NCBI RefSeq assembly: GCF_009389715.1
Contig: NC_052395.1
Coordinates: 19,069,528-19,133,527 of the forward strand
Length of the DNA: 64,000 nt
Reading direction: 5' to 3'
From: Phoenix dactylifera
Lineage: Eukaryota; Streptophyta; Magnoliopsida; Arecales; Arecaceae
Shown: positions 31,508-43,087 of the stretch, piece by piece
Position numbering within the stretch: the first letter of the stretch is position 1
Layout: every line of letters begins with the position of its first letter
The notes under the pieces: generated by a model
Database searches by the model: none
The model's input: the letters and a program-made list of their open reading frames with translations, nothing else
What the model was told of the DNA's origin: nothing
Position numbers and translations under genes: made by a program

Positions 31508-34019
31508 TGTCGCCGATGTGATGAATCTTTCATGCAACATATGATTGAAGGGCTCGAGAAAATAAGCAGCGTTCAACCACAGAAAAAGGAATGATTTCGG
31601 CCAGGGCGGCGCAGATATTGTTTTTTTTTTTTTGATGAGCAGGCGCGGATATTTTAAGAAGCAACTGTACGTCCGCTAGTTTGTGGTCCTTGATATGGAG
31701 AGCATCCTTTTCGGGTGGATTAATTGTGTATCAAGAGGAAACCCAGCACCGGACCACATGGCTGGTCCTGGCCCCTAATGATTCCATAAGACCCCATTTG
31801 AGAGTGGCACGAAGGGCAAGCAGAGCCGGAGCTCATGGCTCAAATATCCCAGGTCCCACCCGATGGGCCAGATTAGCTGGATTTTGTTGTCAAAAGGAAT
31901 TTGAGGAGATGAAGTCATGGATCGAACTTGAGGCATGATCAACACAAGATAGAAGTGGAAGTAAGCGTGTAAGCAGGGTAGTCTAAAAACAATGAAGCAA
32001 TATGGGGAGCCACAGGTCATCACTAAATTAAAATACGCTGCATGGAATGAAGTTTACAGGTTAAGCAATGCTAAGCCAAAAAAAATGTCCTCGTTTCTGC
32101 TGGTGCATAAGGATTGGAAATTAGATCATGCTCCACATAGATCTCAAAGCACTCCAAACTTATTTCATTCATCCACCTACACGTATCTTGAAGTGACCAT
32201 TGTGCGACTTAATGGTAATTCATGTGAAAGAAAGTGAATTCTTTAGATTTTAAGGTATGTTCTGAAATCTACTTTAGAATGTCCTTAATGCATTTGACAT
32301 GATCGTGTTCTAAACTTAAACTTGATGTCAAAGATAAGCACTTAGCTGCAAAGCAGAAATCAAGTTTGTATTGCTCGGTTGGACCTCACCTGTGTCCTAC
32401 AAATATGTGCCAAAAACCTCCACAATAGATTAAGCCATTTAAGCCAAAAATTTCACACATCTTCGAAGCCTTCTAGTGGATGTGATGTTGGCTAGAACAT
32501 GTGGTGCTTGTCCAATCAACCTATTTTGACTATAGAAACATATCAAATTGTTCCTAGATCTTTTTGGTTTCAGTATTTCTGAGCATCACAGTGAAGCCTT
32601 GGATTGTTCTGGACTTCTATTTGCTTATTTTATGGTAGTAGAGTATTTTTTGGACATTTGGTTGGACCACAATAATTTTTTTTTTAGGAAAAGCATACTA
32701 ATTTTTCTTTATGAATGTATCTCTATGTGGAAACTATGAAAAAAATAGGTAAAACGGATGTAGCAAAAGGTAGAAATGGATATGCGGTAAGTAATTAGAT
32801 GTAACAAAGGAAAGTGGTCTCTTGCATATTTGAATATTGTGAATCCTCTTGCATCCCATGCTTTGACTAATTGGTATTGTCTTCGAAACATGTCAAAAGT
32901 AAATTTGAGCCTGATTGGTATTGTTATTCTTCTATCATTTTGTTTCATCATGAATTAACGAAATACCATATAAAGATTAGTGTTAAAGATAATATTTACG
33001 CAAAGGTCTACAAATGTCTTATAACATTTTTGTTCCGATGAATTAGTGCAATCCATTTGACATGCACCCAGGAGGCTTGACACTGCAGGATACAGAGACA
33101 TGGTACGCAACCACAACTGCTTGACTAGCTTTTCTGATAATCGAGTGCATGATCACTATCAAACAACTGTGGTACCTTTAGGCTCAAGATTAAGCAATTA
33201 GAGAACTATGGTTGCATGATGTAGCAACGGGCATTATAACCTAAGGTAGGGATCGCATGCATTGCATGGTAGCGAATGGGTGGGAGTTGGAAGATTTTTT
33301 TTTGTAAATCAGGGAAAAGAAAAATTACACCATTCTACTATAAATATACCCATTAGAATCAGAAAATAATGTTTAATCTCTCAACCTGACCCATGTTCAA
33401 TCCGCAATAAGCAAGCTTGGATTTGAGCTAGACAGGTTCAGAGTGTAAATAGATTGATCCATTTAAACTGTTTAATAATCGATAAAGTCAAAATTGAATT
33501 GAGTAGATTGCCAGCTTATTGAACAGGCTAACGGGTTATATAGGTTATATAGGCTAACAGGTATATAGGTTAACAGATTAAGCACGTTATCTATTTATTA
33601 AATAGGTTAAATAGATTTGATTGAGTCATCTATTTATTAAATATGATACATTTAGGTTTTAAATTTTGATATATTTAATAGATACATCAAATTCAGATTT
33701 GGATTTTTTTTTGATCCCATCCGTATATTTTGATGGTGGACAAATATTTAGCAATAACCAAGCCAAAGCTGGAAGACTAATTCTTGGATATATCATGTAT
33801 GTGTGGATTGTAGAGCTGCCCACGGCTAGTTTATTTGCATGTCGGTCACGCCTCGTCAGCACGGGTATGTGGACCAAGATCATCATCACCTCCTCACCTC
33901 ACCCTAGCTTCAAGTTGTTGTCCATATCAGTTGATGATAAGGGGAAAAAATGTAACTTAATATAAAACTTCCCTCCCCTCCCCTCCTCAATCCGTCTTTG
34001 ACCCCCAAATCCCCATGAG
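31508..34019. other. Intergenic, no gene recognised
   Basis: AT-rich, low-coding DNA. Apparent ORFs (for example 31681-31938, 31992-32237, 33666-33965) show no family motif. The part at 33410-33660 (repeats of TTATATAGGTTA-like and ATTTATTAAATA motifs) resembles the subterminal DNA of hAT-2 and may be a decayed relative. Confidence 0.55.
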
Positions 34020-35782
34020 AACGATCGGAAGAATAGTTGGATAGCAAGTTGGTTGCTGTAGATATCTGGAAGTCTCCATTACGGGGAGGCGACTTCGAAG
34101 GGCAGATTGTGATGAGGTTGAGCAGAATATACACAGAAGGCTAGAGGGGTGGCGGGCGAATGCCTTATTCGTGATGGGTAGAGTGATGCTGGTGAGATTT
34201 GTCCTTAGTTCTGTTCCAATGTATCTTTTGGCCAACACTCTTCTGCCCAAGATGGTGCTGCAAAACTAGAACAAATGCTTAAGGACTTCATCTGGGGCAT
34301 GCGGGATGGGACAAAAGGAGTTCATCTTCTGTCTTGGGAGGTTCTTTGTCGTCTTGGAGCAGTGGAAGCTTGAGTATCTGTTCTCTAATGATGAGGAGGA
34401 AGGCATTGACCGCAAGACATGTGGCTCGGTACCTGCTTGAGCTCAAGGGATTATGGTGTGCCCTAATGAGAGCTAAGTATAGCAACTAGACCAGAGCATC
34501 AAACTTCTGGGTAGATCGGCACTGCTCCATCCGGCATGACATGTTCTCGTGCCCCGAAGGTGCTACCTCACATTAGATGGGTGATCAGCAATGGTCAATC
34601 GATTGATGATCAAGAGGATTCGATTGATGATCAAAAGGATACCTGGATTTCAGACCTACCTCTGTGTCTTTCGCCCACTATGATCAACTTGAACAGCTTG
34701 GGTCTCGCATGTGTGACCTCCTGAGACTGGGTGAGAGGAGTTGGGACGAAGCTCCAATTCAGGGACTATTTAGGGAGCATCTGGCGGATAGGATCCTTGC
34801 TATGCCGATTCTGAGGTTGGGTGGACCGGACAAAAGCATATGGGACTCAACCTACTGATCCAAAGTGAGGGGCACTGATCTTAGGGTGTTGTACAGAGTC
34901 ACAACGTCACGATCGACTGATGGAAGCTAGTTGAGGAAGCTCCGAATCCACCCTCAGATTGCTTTGTTTCTTTGGAAGGTAGTGTGGGGTAGGCTGCTGC
35001 CGACTAGAGAGGTGCTTTGTAGAAGGGGGATGAGTCTCCCCCCTTATTGTGATGGATGGCCAGAGGTCGAGGAATCAGTGGAGCACATTCTTCGGATGCC
35101 TAAGGGCTATTCTAGTGTGGCGACTAGTAGGGGTGGCCTACAGTTTCCTACATTCTCCTTCTCCAGTCATGGCTTTCCTTGATTACTTGAAGGGATCCGT
35201 GAAGCAACCCGCCAGCTCGGTTAGTGGTGTTAGATGCATCTATATAGCTTATAATCTCTGGTTAAATAGGAATGTCGGAGTTTTTGAGGTCAGATGGCAG
35301 AGCCTGAGGTGTGTAGTAGATAGAGCACTCATCCATGCAACAGAGTGTGACCAGTAGTGTCCGTTGATAGTATCGAGACTGTAAGGGGTATCTAGCACTC
35401 CCATTCAACTGTAATGGTGCCTTGGGTGATACTTATCACCTTGGAGGCCCCACCCCAAGCTATCTCAAGATAAACTTCGACGATAGTGTTTTAGAAAATG
35501 GAAGAAGAGGGGGGAGCTAGGTTTGTCATTAGGAGTTCGGATTCCAACTAGATTGTGGCAGGGGGTTGTCGACTTCATAACCCTTCTGTTTCATAGGCAG
35601 AGATAAGAGTAGCCTGGGAGGGTATTTCTATACTGGTCTGATCCTTGGGGCTAATTGGATTCATCTCGAAGGAGATTTGACGACTGTCATCTGGTGGATC
35701 CAGGGTTGTGCCAGGGTTGGCGACGGACATTCCTTACTGCACCATATTCGTGGCCTGTTGTGAGGTTGTCTCGACGCTTAGG

Positions 35783-35790
<8 letters not shown>
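34020..35790 (+). pseudogene. Degenerate LINE: RT end, zinc-binding RT domain, RNase H
   Basis: In shifting frames one can read RRLEGWRANALFVMGRVMLVRFVLSSVPMYLL (about 34138-34240, end of the reverse transcriptase), LRKLRIHPQIALFLWKVVWGRL then LCRRGM (34931-35030, the zf-RVT region) and an RNase H-like stretch with GGARFVIRS and AEIRVAWEGI (about 35500-35620). Many stops and frameshifts interrupt it, so it is long dead. It ends near an (AT)n tract. Confidence 0.8.

Positions 35791-35814
<24 letters not shown>
35787..35814. repeat. (AT)n microsatellite
   Basis: A pure AT dinucleotide run of about 28 bp at the 3' side of the LINE remnant. Confidence 0.85.
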
Positions 35815-35819
<5 letters not shown>

Positions 35820-36705
35820 GATAAATATGGCAGCCGATTGGGTGGTACTCTTCGCTGCCCAATATTCCAATAAGATCCATGTTACAAAAACAAAAACACC
35901 ATCAGAAGAAAAAAAAGAAGCGGCCACTTCGCTTCGTTGCTTTTATTCTCTCCCTTTCTTTCTAGGTGGTGGCAGGCGGGTCATGTAGCTAGGGGTGGCA
36001 AAATATGATCCGACCCATGTTCGATCCGCCACAAATAGGTTCGGACAGGTTGACCCGTTTAACCTGTTTATTAATTGGGTCGGATACAAGTTTAAGATAT
36101 ATGATCCGTTTAACCTGTATAACCCGTTTAATAACCTATTTAATATATAGGTTGAGTTGGACAAGGGCCATAGCCCACAAAGACCTATCACCCATTTAAA
36201 ATATTCTCCCCACGGGCCATTAGGGCACCGGTGCCCTCTTTTTTTTTTTTTGGTTCGACACTTCGACCTCTCCGGCCTAGTCCACCTCATCCCCCACCCT
36301 CGAGCCCGCCACCTCCGACCCCTCCGACGGTGCCGACGACCCCTCCTGCCTCCCTGACCACCTCTTCCGCCCCCGCAAGCCGGTCCCCTCCCTCCCCTCC
36401 CGCCGATTCATCGCCGAGCCGGTTGCCGCCGGCCGCTCCCATAGTCCCATGGCAGCGCCGCATCCTCCTCTGCGAGCTTCTCTACGGCCGGATCCGAAGA
36501 CTGAGAGGTATGAAATCCTAACTCTAGATCTCCTCCAAGGATCCGGATCATCCCTTGGTCTGTGATCTTTGCGAAGCTATGGCGTCTGGGTTCCCGGCTA
36601 TGATAACTCTAGTCCTTCCAAATTCCTATTCACCCTTTCCCCTCACTCCCCAATCCTTTTGTCTCTCTCTAGGGTTTTGCTCTCTCTCGCATCTCGGTGG
36701 AGGGC

Positions 36706-36924
36706 ATGATGAGCAACGACAAGCAAGAAGACAGCCTCAATCTATCCGATCTCGGTTCCGCTCTCCCCACTACCACTCCCTATTTCCTTTCCCCTCCGCT
36801 ATTTCCCTCGGATCTCTCTTTTTTTATTTCTTTTAATTTTTTGATCTCTGTTCCTCTTCCTGGTGTTTGTTGATGCGTAAATCTGAGTGCAGAGGACCAG
36901 GCCGGCCTTGTTAATGCTCTGAAG
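36706..36924 (+). pseudogene. Captured NAP1 (nucleosome assembly protein 1)-like 5' fragment
   Basis: A potential start codon at 36706 or 36709 opens MSNDKQEDSLNLSDLGSALP, and after non-coding sequence 36893-36924 encodes EDQAGLVNALK, bounded by an AG acceptor and a GT donor. Both peptides match the N-terminus of plant NAP1 histone chaperones, where an LxALxxEDRAGLVNALK segment follows the start. The rest of NAP1 is absent. No clear donor follows the first piece. The flanking 36250-36500 is proline/serine-rich low-complexity and not assignable. Identification is from memory of the family. Confidence 0.6.
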
Positions 36925-36959
36925 GTGGGGTTTTTTTTCTAAAAATTATTTTTTCGTAC

Positions 36960-37450
36960 TTTGATCGGAACTTTCTTGCTTCTATTCTATCTTCGTCTTT
37001 GTTCTGATTTTGTGATTAGAAATCTAGGTTTTTTTGTTCTTGCTTCTGTTCTATCTCGCGGCCCTCCCCTCCGTCGCCAGCGCAACTACAAGGACATCCT
37101 CATGAACTTCGTGGTCGCCATGGCCATGGCTGCGGAGGGCAGGGTGGGGCCCGTCACCGTGCTGGTGGAGGGCAGGAGGGTCAGAGACTGTGGCGACCCT
37201 TGGAACAACGGAAGCAGCAGCAGCAGCAGCAGCGACGACCGTGATGGTGATGCAGTGAAAGAGCAAGAGAGGGAAAGAGAGATCACACGGGTGGGATTGA
37301 GCGCCAGAGGAGATCACAGAAAGAGGACCGGGTCGGTCTGAAGGTGGGTTTTTTTTTTCTGAAACTCATACTTTTGTACTTTGATCGAGGCTTTCTTGCT
37401 TCTGTTCTATCTTCGTCTTTATTCTGATTTTGTGATTAGAAATCTAGATT
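36960..37450. repeat. Internal ~80-bp duplication within hAT-2
   Basis: A segment containing TTCTATCTTCGTCTTTGTTC and TGATTTTGTGATTAGAAATC at 36960-37030 recurs at 37380-37450. Between the copies is a GC-rich stretch (37051-37340) with an AGC run. Its frame RNYKDILMNFVVAMAMAAEGR is not recognised. Confidence 0.8.
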
Positions 37451-37854
37451 TTTTGTTTCATATTTTTTGGAAAAAAAATTGTAACTTGATGTGTTCTTGA
37501 AACTGAACAAGCTCTAGAGTCTATGTTTTTCTTCTCCCAAGGTTTCTTTTTGGTGCTTCTTCAATTTAGTTTGAGATATGAAGAAATTTTTAATTAAACC
37601 GATTAAACAGGTCGAGTCGAGTTGGGCTAAATAGGTTAAACAGGTCGGGTCAGATTGGGTAAATAGGTTACCTGTTTACTAAACAGGTTAAACGGGTCGG
37701 GTCGGATTACCTGTTTATTAAATAGTAAACAGGTCGGGTTCAGATTGTAATTCCTGATCTGTTTAATAAATAGATCGGGTTTAGATCTATGATTTTCTGA
37801 TCCGATCTGAATCTGATCTAAGCTATTTCTGATCCGATCCGATTGCCACCCCTA

Positions 37855-40269
37855 CATGTGGCCGCTGTCAGCAGCATCGCGTCGCCTTCGAGGTTTCTAC
37901 CCCTCCCCTCCCTGCCCCAACCCAAGCGGTGGACTTCTTCCTTTCTCTCCAACTCCAAGCCCTTCCCGCCCTCCTCCTCCACGAGATCTCACGTGCCTCC
38001 TGCCCCTCTTTGGAGATTCGAACATGCGCGGAGGGATCGGGCCGTCGCCGCTTCAGGGACGGCGGGGGAGGACTTGGACGTGATCCCCGTGCAAAGCCCT
38101 AACTCGACAGACCAGCAGGACGGGGCTGTCGCCATGGCGGCGGGGAGAGAGCAGGAGGAGGAGGACGGCGGTGGGAGCAGCAGTCACAGCCAGTTCGCGG
38201 GATTCGCCTTGGAGAGCGAAGGGGTTGGTAGCGTGACCGCCGGCGGCGGCGGCGTTGGGGCCTTCTCCTGTTCTCCATCGTCTTCGTCTCTGGAAGAATG
38301 TGGTGGCTATGGCTGACGTTTCTTGATTTCTTAGGATTCCAAGTTTGGTTCTCCGATTGGCTGGTTTTGATTTCTTGGCTCTTGCTAGGTTTTTGTTCTT
38401 TGTCGCCAGATACCTTTGCTTGTGGAGTTGGTGCTTTGATACAAGTGCCCCACAATTATGTGCACTTAGTATTCACCATTGATTTAATTAGTTCGAGGTT
38501 TTACTTTCTTTCCTTCTTTGAAATTTATCAATTAATGAACCTTTACCAGTTCGATCTTTTTGGATCTTTTTGCTTATCCATCTGCCTTTCAATGTTTTTT
38601 TGATGATACCATCTGCCTTTCAATGAACACAAGGCTTGGATCAATTTTGCATCCTCATTGTTGATTGCCCATAGAAATCTTTCAAAATTGAGGATCTCAA
38701 AATCAGCCAAACCGACAATAGGCAGATGAATATCATAATCAAGACTGATAGCTGAGAGATTGTCTGGATTGGCTGCTTCCTTTTATCAATAAGAAAGTGA
38801 AAAAACAGAACGATTGATGAAAATAGTTCTAATAGGTATTCGAAGGTGCTGTGGGTGCACATGCATTTGGAGCATGCGCTCATATAGTCCTGTCAAGAAA
38901 AGCACAGGGCATGCAACCAAAGCGTGTGCGCGCGAGCCACTTGCTTGCTTGCATAACAGGGAAGCATGTTGCCGACTCAAGGGTGAGCTGGATTTATAGA
39001 AAGCTGTGTGTGCCAGCTGACCGTTTTTTAACCAGCCTAAGTTGATTTTGCGAAGCTGATCTTTTCTTATGTCCTGTTGTTTTACAAATACATGCCCAAG
39101 TGAATATTGGGAAATCTTTATATGCATGCTTTAAGGTTGACAAGGTTATGTGTCTAGCACATTGGCCACTAAAAACAGTGCCAGAGGATGCATTGCAACA
39201 GGATTCATGGTATTTGTATTGATGAGATGTTGAACTATACTAGACAGGATAATGTGAGCTCTGATTTAGCTTATACATCTATGTGCTACAATTTCAGCTT
39301 GAGGCCCTATAAGAGGAGCATCTTGTGTATGTGTGGAAGAGTATAGGAAAATTAAAAAGAGAGATTCCATTTTTGAAGTTTAAAGAATTTCTTGACATTT
39401 TTGGGATCCAAAAGTGTTGGCATTCTATACTTACTCAAAACTGGTGTTGCATTTCAGGAAAAATCATGTTCTTTTGTGTTTTTGCACATTATATCCAAAA
39501 ATTTAACTAATATTTTGTAAGGCATTTGACAATATGTATAGAAAATCACAATGTAGCTAATTGTTTTGTCATTATGATGCCTATGGAACTAAATTTTGGA
39601 GCAATTACTCCAACTTAGTCCGGCTATTCCGGGTCCAGAATAAATATATAAAATTTTATTTTCCCCAAATAAGGAGCTTTCAGTTGTGAAATTACTTATT
39701 TATTTTCTTTCTTCTAGTTTTTGAGATATGTAGTGATGGTTTCTCTATAATTTTGTATTTGAAACATGTTTGATATGTTATGTTGTGGACATGCATGAGC
39801 AGCGTATGTTTAAAGCCAGCCTTGAACTGCTTATTTGTCATATCTCACCAAACTTGGGTGTTAAGCCCAGTTCTTCATAGTAATTGATAAATAGTGACTA
39901 TTAAGTGATTTACTATTGATTTCAGGGTGGAAGCTTTGGCCGTTTGCTCGCCTGATTACTTATGGTGTTATACCAGTAGAACAAAGACTTTTTTGGGTGG
40001 ACCGCGTGGAGCTGGTGTGAGTGGCCATATTATCCACGTACGCATCTCGCTACCCTGCTCAGCATAATGATTATAATTTTTTATTTTCTTGTTTTTGGTA
40101 TTAATCCCTTAAACTGCTGATAAGGTATTTATTTTAAGACTAGGCATGGGATATTTTTCTTTACAGCAATTTATGTCCTTTCCTTTTTTTTTTTAGTTAT
40201 TCAAATAAGAAATCTGAAGCCAGAAATTCAGAGGCAACATCAGAAATTCAGTGCTACCACGACAATTAA
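37855..40269 (+). pseudogene. Mpv17/PMP22-family pseudogene, internal exons missing
   Basis: The first exon (37855 to about 38315) encodes a Ser/Pro/Arg-rich stretch like a plastid transit peptide, then GEDLDVIPVQSPNSTDQQDG and a Gly/Glu-rich linker. The last two exons are 39926-40037 (GWKLWPFARLITYGVIPVEQ, then RLFWVDRVEL), a hallmark of plant Mpv17/PMP22 membrane proteins, and 40197-40269 (YSNKKSEARNSEA to a TAA stop). Splice sites and phase between these two are intact. A TGA at 40018-40020 replaces the expected Trp after VEL, and the exons encoding the bulk of the four-helix domain are absent between 38316 and 39925. hAT-2 sits at its 5' end. It is a pseudogene or a truncated duplicate. 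Confidence 0.82.
38316..39925 (+). other. Intron-like spacer within the Mpv17-like pseudogene
   Basis: AT-rich sequence with short ORFs that match none of the missing Mpv17 exons. A deletion joining introns is the simplest reading. Confidence 0.5.
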
Positions 40270-40369
40270 CTTCAAAATCTCCGTTGCAATTAATTTTTTA
40301 TCTTTTGTCAATTGTTCTATCCATAAGAGGGTTCACCATTTAAGAACATGGCTCTTCGTTTTAATGCAC

Positions 40370-40473
<104 letters not shown>

Positions 40474-40915
40474 CAAGATGCTACCTTCCTACTATCATGA
40501 AATGAAGCTTATATACAAGTGATTATATACATGAGGCAGCAGTGATGTATTGGCTTGTTGTCCAAAGAAAAGGAGACATAGTATGTAATTAGAGTGAACT
40601 AAGGCATCATTGCTTCTTCTTTTGCTTCATGCTATTCTATGTTATATTATACTCATGACAACATCCAGTGCGCGGACGGACTCTAAGAAATTTGTGCTTA
40701 AAAAATTCTGATCCAATATCTTAGGAAATAGACAGGTCTAGGAGGCGGATTTATGAAAAATTGTTGGGACTCCCGCACCTAAGCACGGTGCGAGGGTAAG
40801 CGATGTGTGTGAGTGTGTGTACAATGGGATCTAGCTGGTTCGAGATTGGAACGAATAAACAAATATCACGGGGGGCGGGCACCATAGTACATCATATAAG
40901 GCGGAATTGTTTTTG

Positions 40916-41355
40916 GGTTTTTTGCATGAATACACTTCTAAATATGCAATTTTGCATGAATACCCTTCCAAAATTAATATTTGTATGTATACCCTCGTAA
41001 AACACTTGTTTTGCTATTCTACCTTTTTTATTTTTGTTTTTGCATATGTACCCATGCTATCTAACAACGCTAAAAAAATTAATGATTTCAAATTAAAATG
41101 ACTAAAATATCCTTAATGGGTAGACATACAAATAGTTCACGATCCCGAAAGAAGATAGGGACAATAGTGTAATTTCAACTTTTTTTATTTTTAATTAATA
41201 TAAATTTGATTTTTCGTAACTCCGTTAGAATAATCGTTATATTAGGGGCATTTGTATAATAACAGAGTTTGACGAGGGTATACATACAAATATTAATTTT
41301 GAAAAAGTATTCATGCAAAATCCGATATTTAGAAGGATATCTATGCAAAAAATCC
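40916..41355. mobile_element. MITE with ~90-bp inverted arms
   Basis: The left arm (TTGCATGAATACACTTCTAA through TTTGTATGTATACCCTCG) is complementary, with mismatches, to the right arm ending in ATTTAGAAGGATATCTATGC. The interior is AT-rich and non-coding. Target duplication is not clear. The arms would make a long RNA hairpin if transcribed. Confidence 0.72.
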
Positions 41356-41775
41356 TTCTTTTTTTGCCATATCTTCTCTTACACCCATCTTAAAAGGAAA
41401 ATCCAAAAGTTATATAAAGATAGAACTTCTCCTACTAACGAAATCTGTCAATTCCATAACTTAAAAAAATAAAAAAGAGGAAAATTTCATGCTCCAATAG
41501 AGACTGTGCGCAAAGAAAGATAATTGCATCTTCTTTTTTCCTAAGTGATATATACTCATTAGCTTCCTGATATATATTGTAAGTTTCTTTGATACACACC
41601 AAGTAGTAACTTAATACATACTTCCAAGTATATCAATACATAGTTTTTAGAATATGGCTAGTCGATACCTCTAGGTAATGTATCTAATTTATTTCTAAGC
41701 TATGTGCATTTTGAACTAGTGCCTTGACATTTGTTTTCCAACCTTTCCAAAAAATGTTAAAAAAAAAACAAATAG

Positions 41776-42788
41776 GATTGATGTTTCTTCATACAAAACA
41801 TGGAGAAGCTGCTTCTGAAACATCATGGTGGCATCCCCCGGTGGTTTCCCATTGCAACATCATGGAAGATGTCTTCAATGAAAGGGAGAAAATTTTCAAA
41901 ATGTAGATCCTTCTTGCAACATTTTCTTTTCTTATTTATACATCTTTCTTTATATTTACTAGCTCAAACGGGTATTCTTCATTCATAATACCCGCCTGCT
42001 TCATCTACAGGGAAGAAACAACCTGTGGTGGTCACCATCTTCCACTTCCACTTTACCTTGAGGCCCTGCCGGCAATCTTCCAAGGGAAGCGTGAAGATAT
42101 TCTTAAGCATAAGAGAGAAGATGGGTCCTTGTTCCATTCTCCATTTGCAACTGCTGGTGCCTTCATGATCACCGGAGATAGAGATTGCAAGGACTATTTG
42201 GAAGCCATGGTCCAAAGATGCGGGCATGGAGGTGTGTTTTAAAGTAGCAATAAATCCGAAAGATGGTATATACTTTGTCTCTACATGGAAGAGGGTGACT
42301 GGTTCAGTTTGGTATGTGGCACAGTTCCTCCCGCGTACCCTGTAGGCCAAAACCTCATAAAGCTGTATTTGATGGACCGTTTGATGCGCCTAGGATGTGG
42401 TGAACAATTTTTTTTCCTTTTTTTTTTTTTTTTTTGCTTTGGCGAGGGGGGGGGGGGGGGGGGGGGAGGTCAAACCTCGCCCGCGTAGCAGCCTCCACTG
42501 GCCCCCCCTTCTATCAGAGATGTTCGATGTGGGCAGACGGAATGGCCATCCTTTACTCATACTTTCTCCAACCTGTAGGTTGCCTCACATGTAAGTACCT
42601 CACCCCAGCGTCACCTCGGTATCGGTAAATCAGATGGCAACTCCAGCGGATAGACCGAGCGGGGGGCATCCGGTCTCCACATTTAATCGACGCCCGTGCG
42701 TTTCGAACTTGGGCCACTCCGGTAGAATTTTAGCCTCGTTCCAACCGTTCATCGGGCAAATAGAAGATGTGATGGATCATGTTTATTG
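41776..42788 (+). pseudogene. TPS-f pseudogene, copy E (exons 2-4)
   Basis: Exon 2 begins at 41776 after an AG acceptor (MFLHT, then a frameshifted IPRWF region at 41830-41850) and has lost ~50 bp relative to copy D. Exon 3 is about 42012-42234 (ALPAIFQGKREDILKHKRED, then FATAGAFMITGDRDC, lightly changed). Exon 4 starts near 42321 (VPPAYPVGQNLIKLYLM), is split by a ~340-bp insertion (42407-42747), and ends at 42788 before GTAAG. Downstream sequence follows intron 4 of copy D until about 44090. Exons 1 and 5-12 are absent. Confidence 0.82.
42407..42747 (-). mobile_element. Short insertion in copy E exon 4, SINE candidate
   Basis: It is absent from copies B and D at the same place. The plus strand begins with a T-rich tract and a run of G; read on the minus strand the element ends in an A-rich tail after GCCAAAGC, as SINEs do. 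A stretch around 42699-42713 reads AGTTCGAAAC on the minus strand, like a pol III B box, but no properly spaced A box was seen. Target duplication is unclear. The class is therefore tentative. Confidence 0.4.
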
Positions 42789-43087
42789 GTAAGGTTACAA
42801 TTTTAGCCTCTCTTCATGAAGATTTTTTAATTTTTAGATCATCTTATATCAACTTCACTTTCTTCTTTTTTTTGAATTTCTCCAACATATCAGAACCTTC
42901 CGGTGGATCTAGGCTTTGCTTCATCCTTGCCCGATCTAGGCTTTGCTCTAGGTAGGGTGAGGCTGGCTGGTTATGGTAGAGGCGGCGGCCAGGTTTGATT
43001 TTTTTTTTTTTTAGGATAGGGGTGTACCATTAGATACTCTTCTAAGCTTTATTGCAAATGTCGTCATCATTTCGGGTAGCTGGGAAC

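Larger units (their letters stand above)
35990..37854. mobile_element. hAT-2: gene-fragment-carrying hAT transposon, 1.9 kb
   Basis: Ends TAGGGGTGGCAA and TTGCCACCCCTA are perfect inverted repeats, with flanking CATGTAGC (35982-35989) and CATGTGGC (37855-37862), an 8-bp target duplication with one mismatch. Both subterminal parts are tandem TTAAACAGGTCGGGTC-like repeats (36020-36140 and 37600-37840). The interior is GC-rich, resembles exons and introns of a host gene, and includes a NAP1-like fragment. No transposase is encoded. Confidence 0.92.

Noticed and set aside
37051..37341. Gly/Arg and Ser-rich ORF in hAT-2 as a captured gene
   Set aside because: No family motif recognised; the AGC run and GC bias can explain the open frame, so it is kept only as part of the element.
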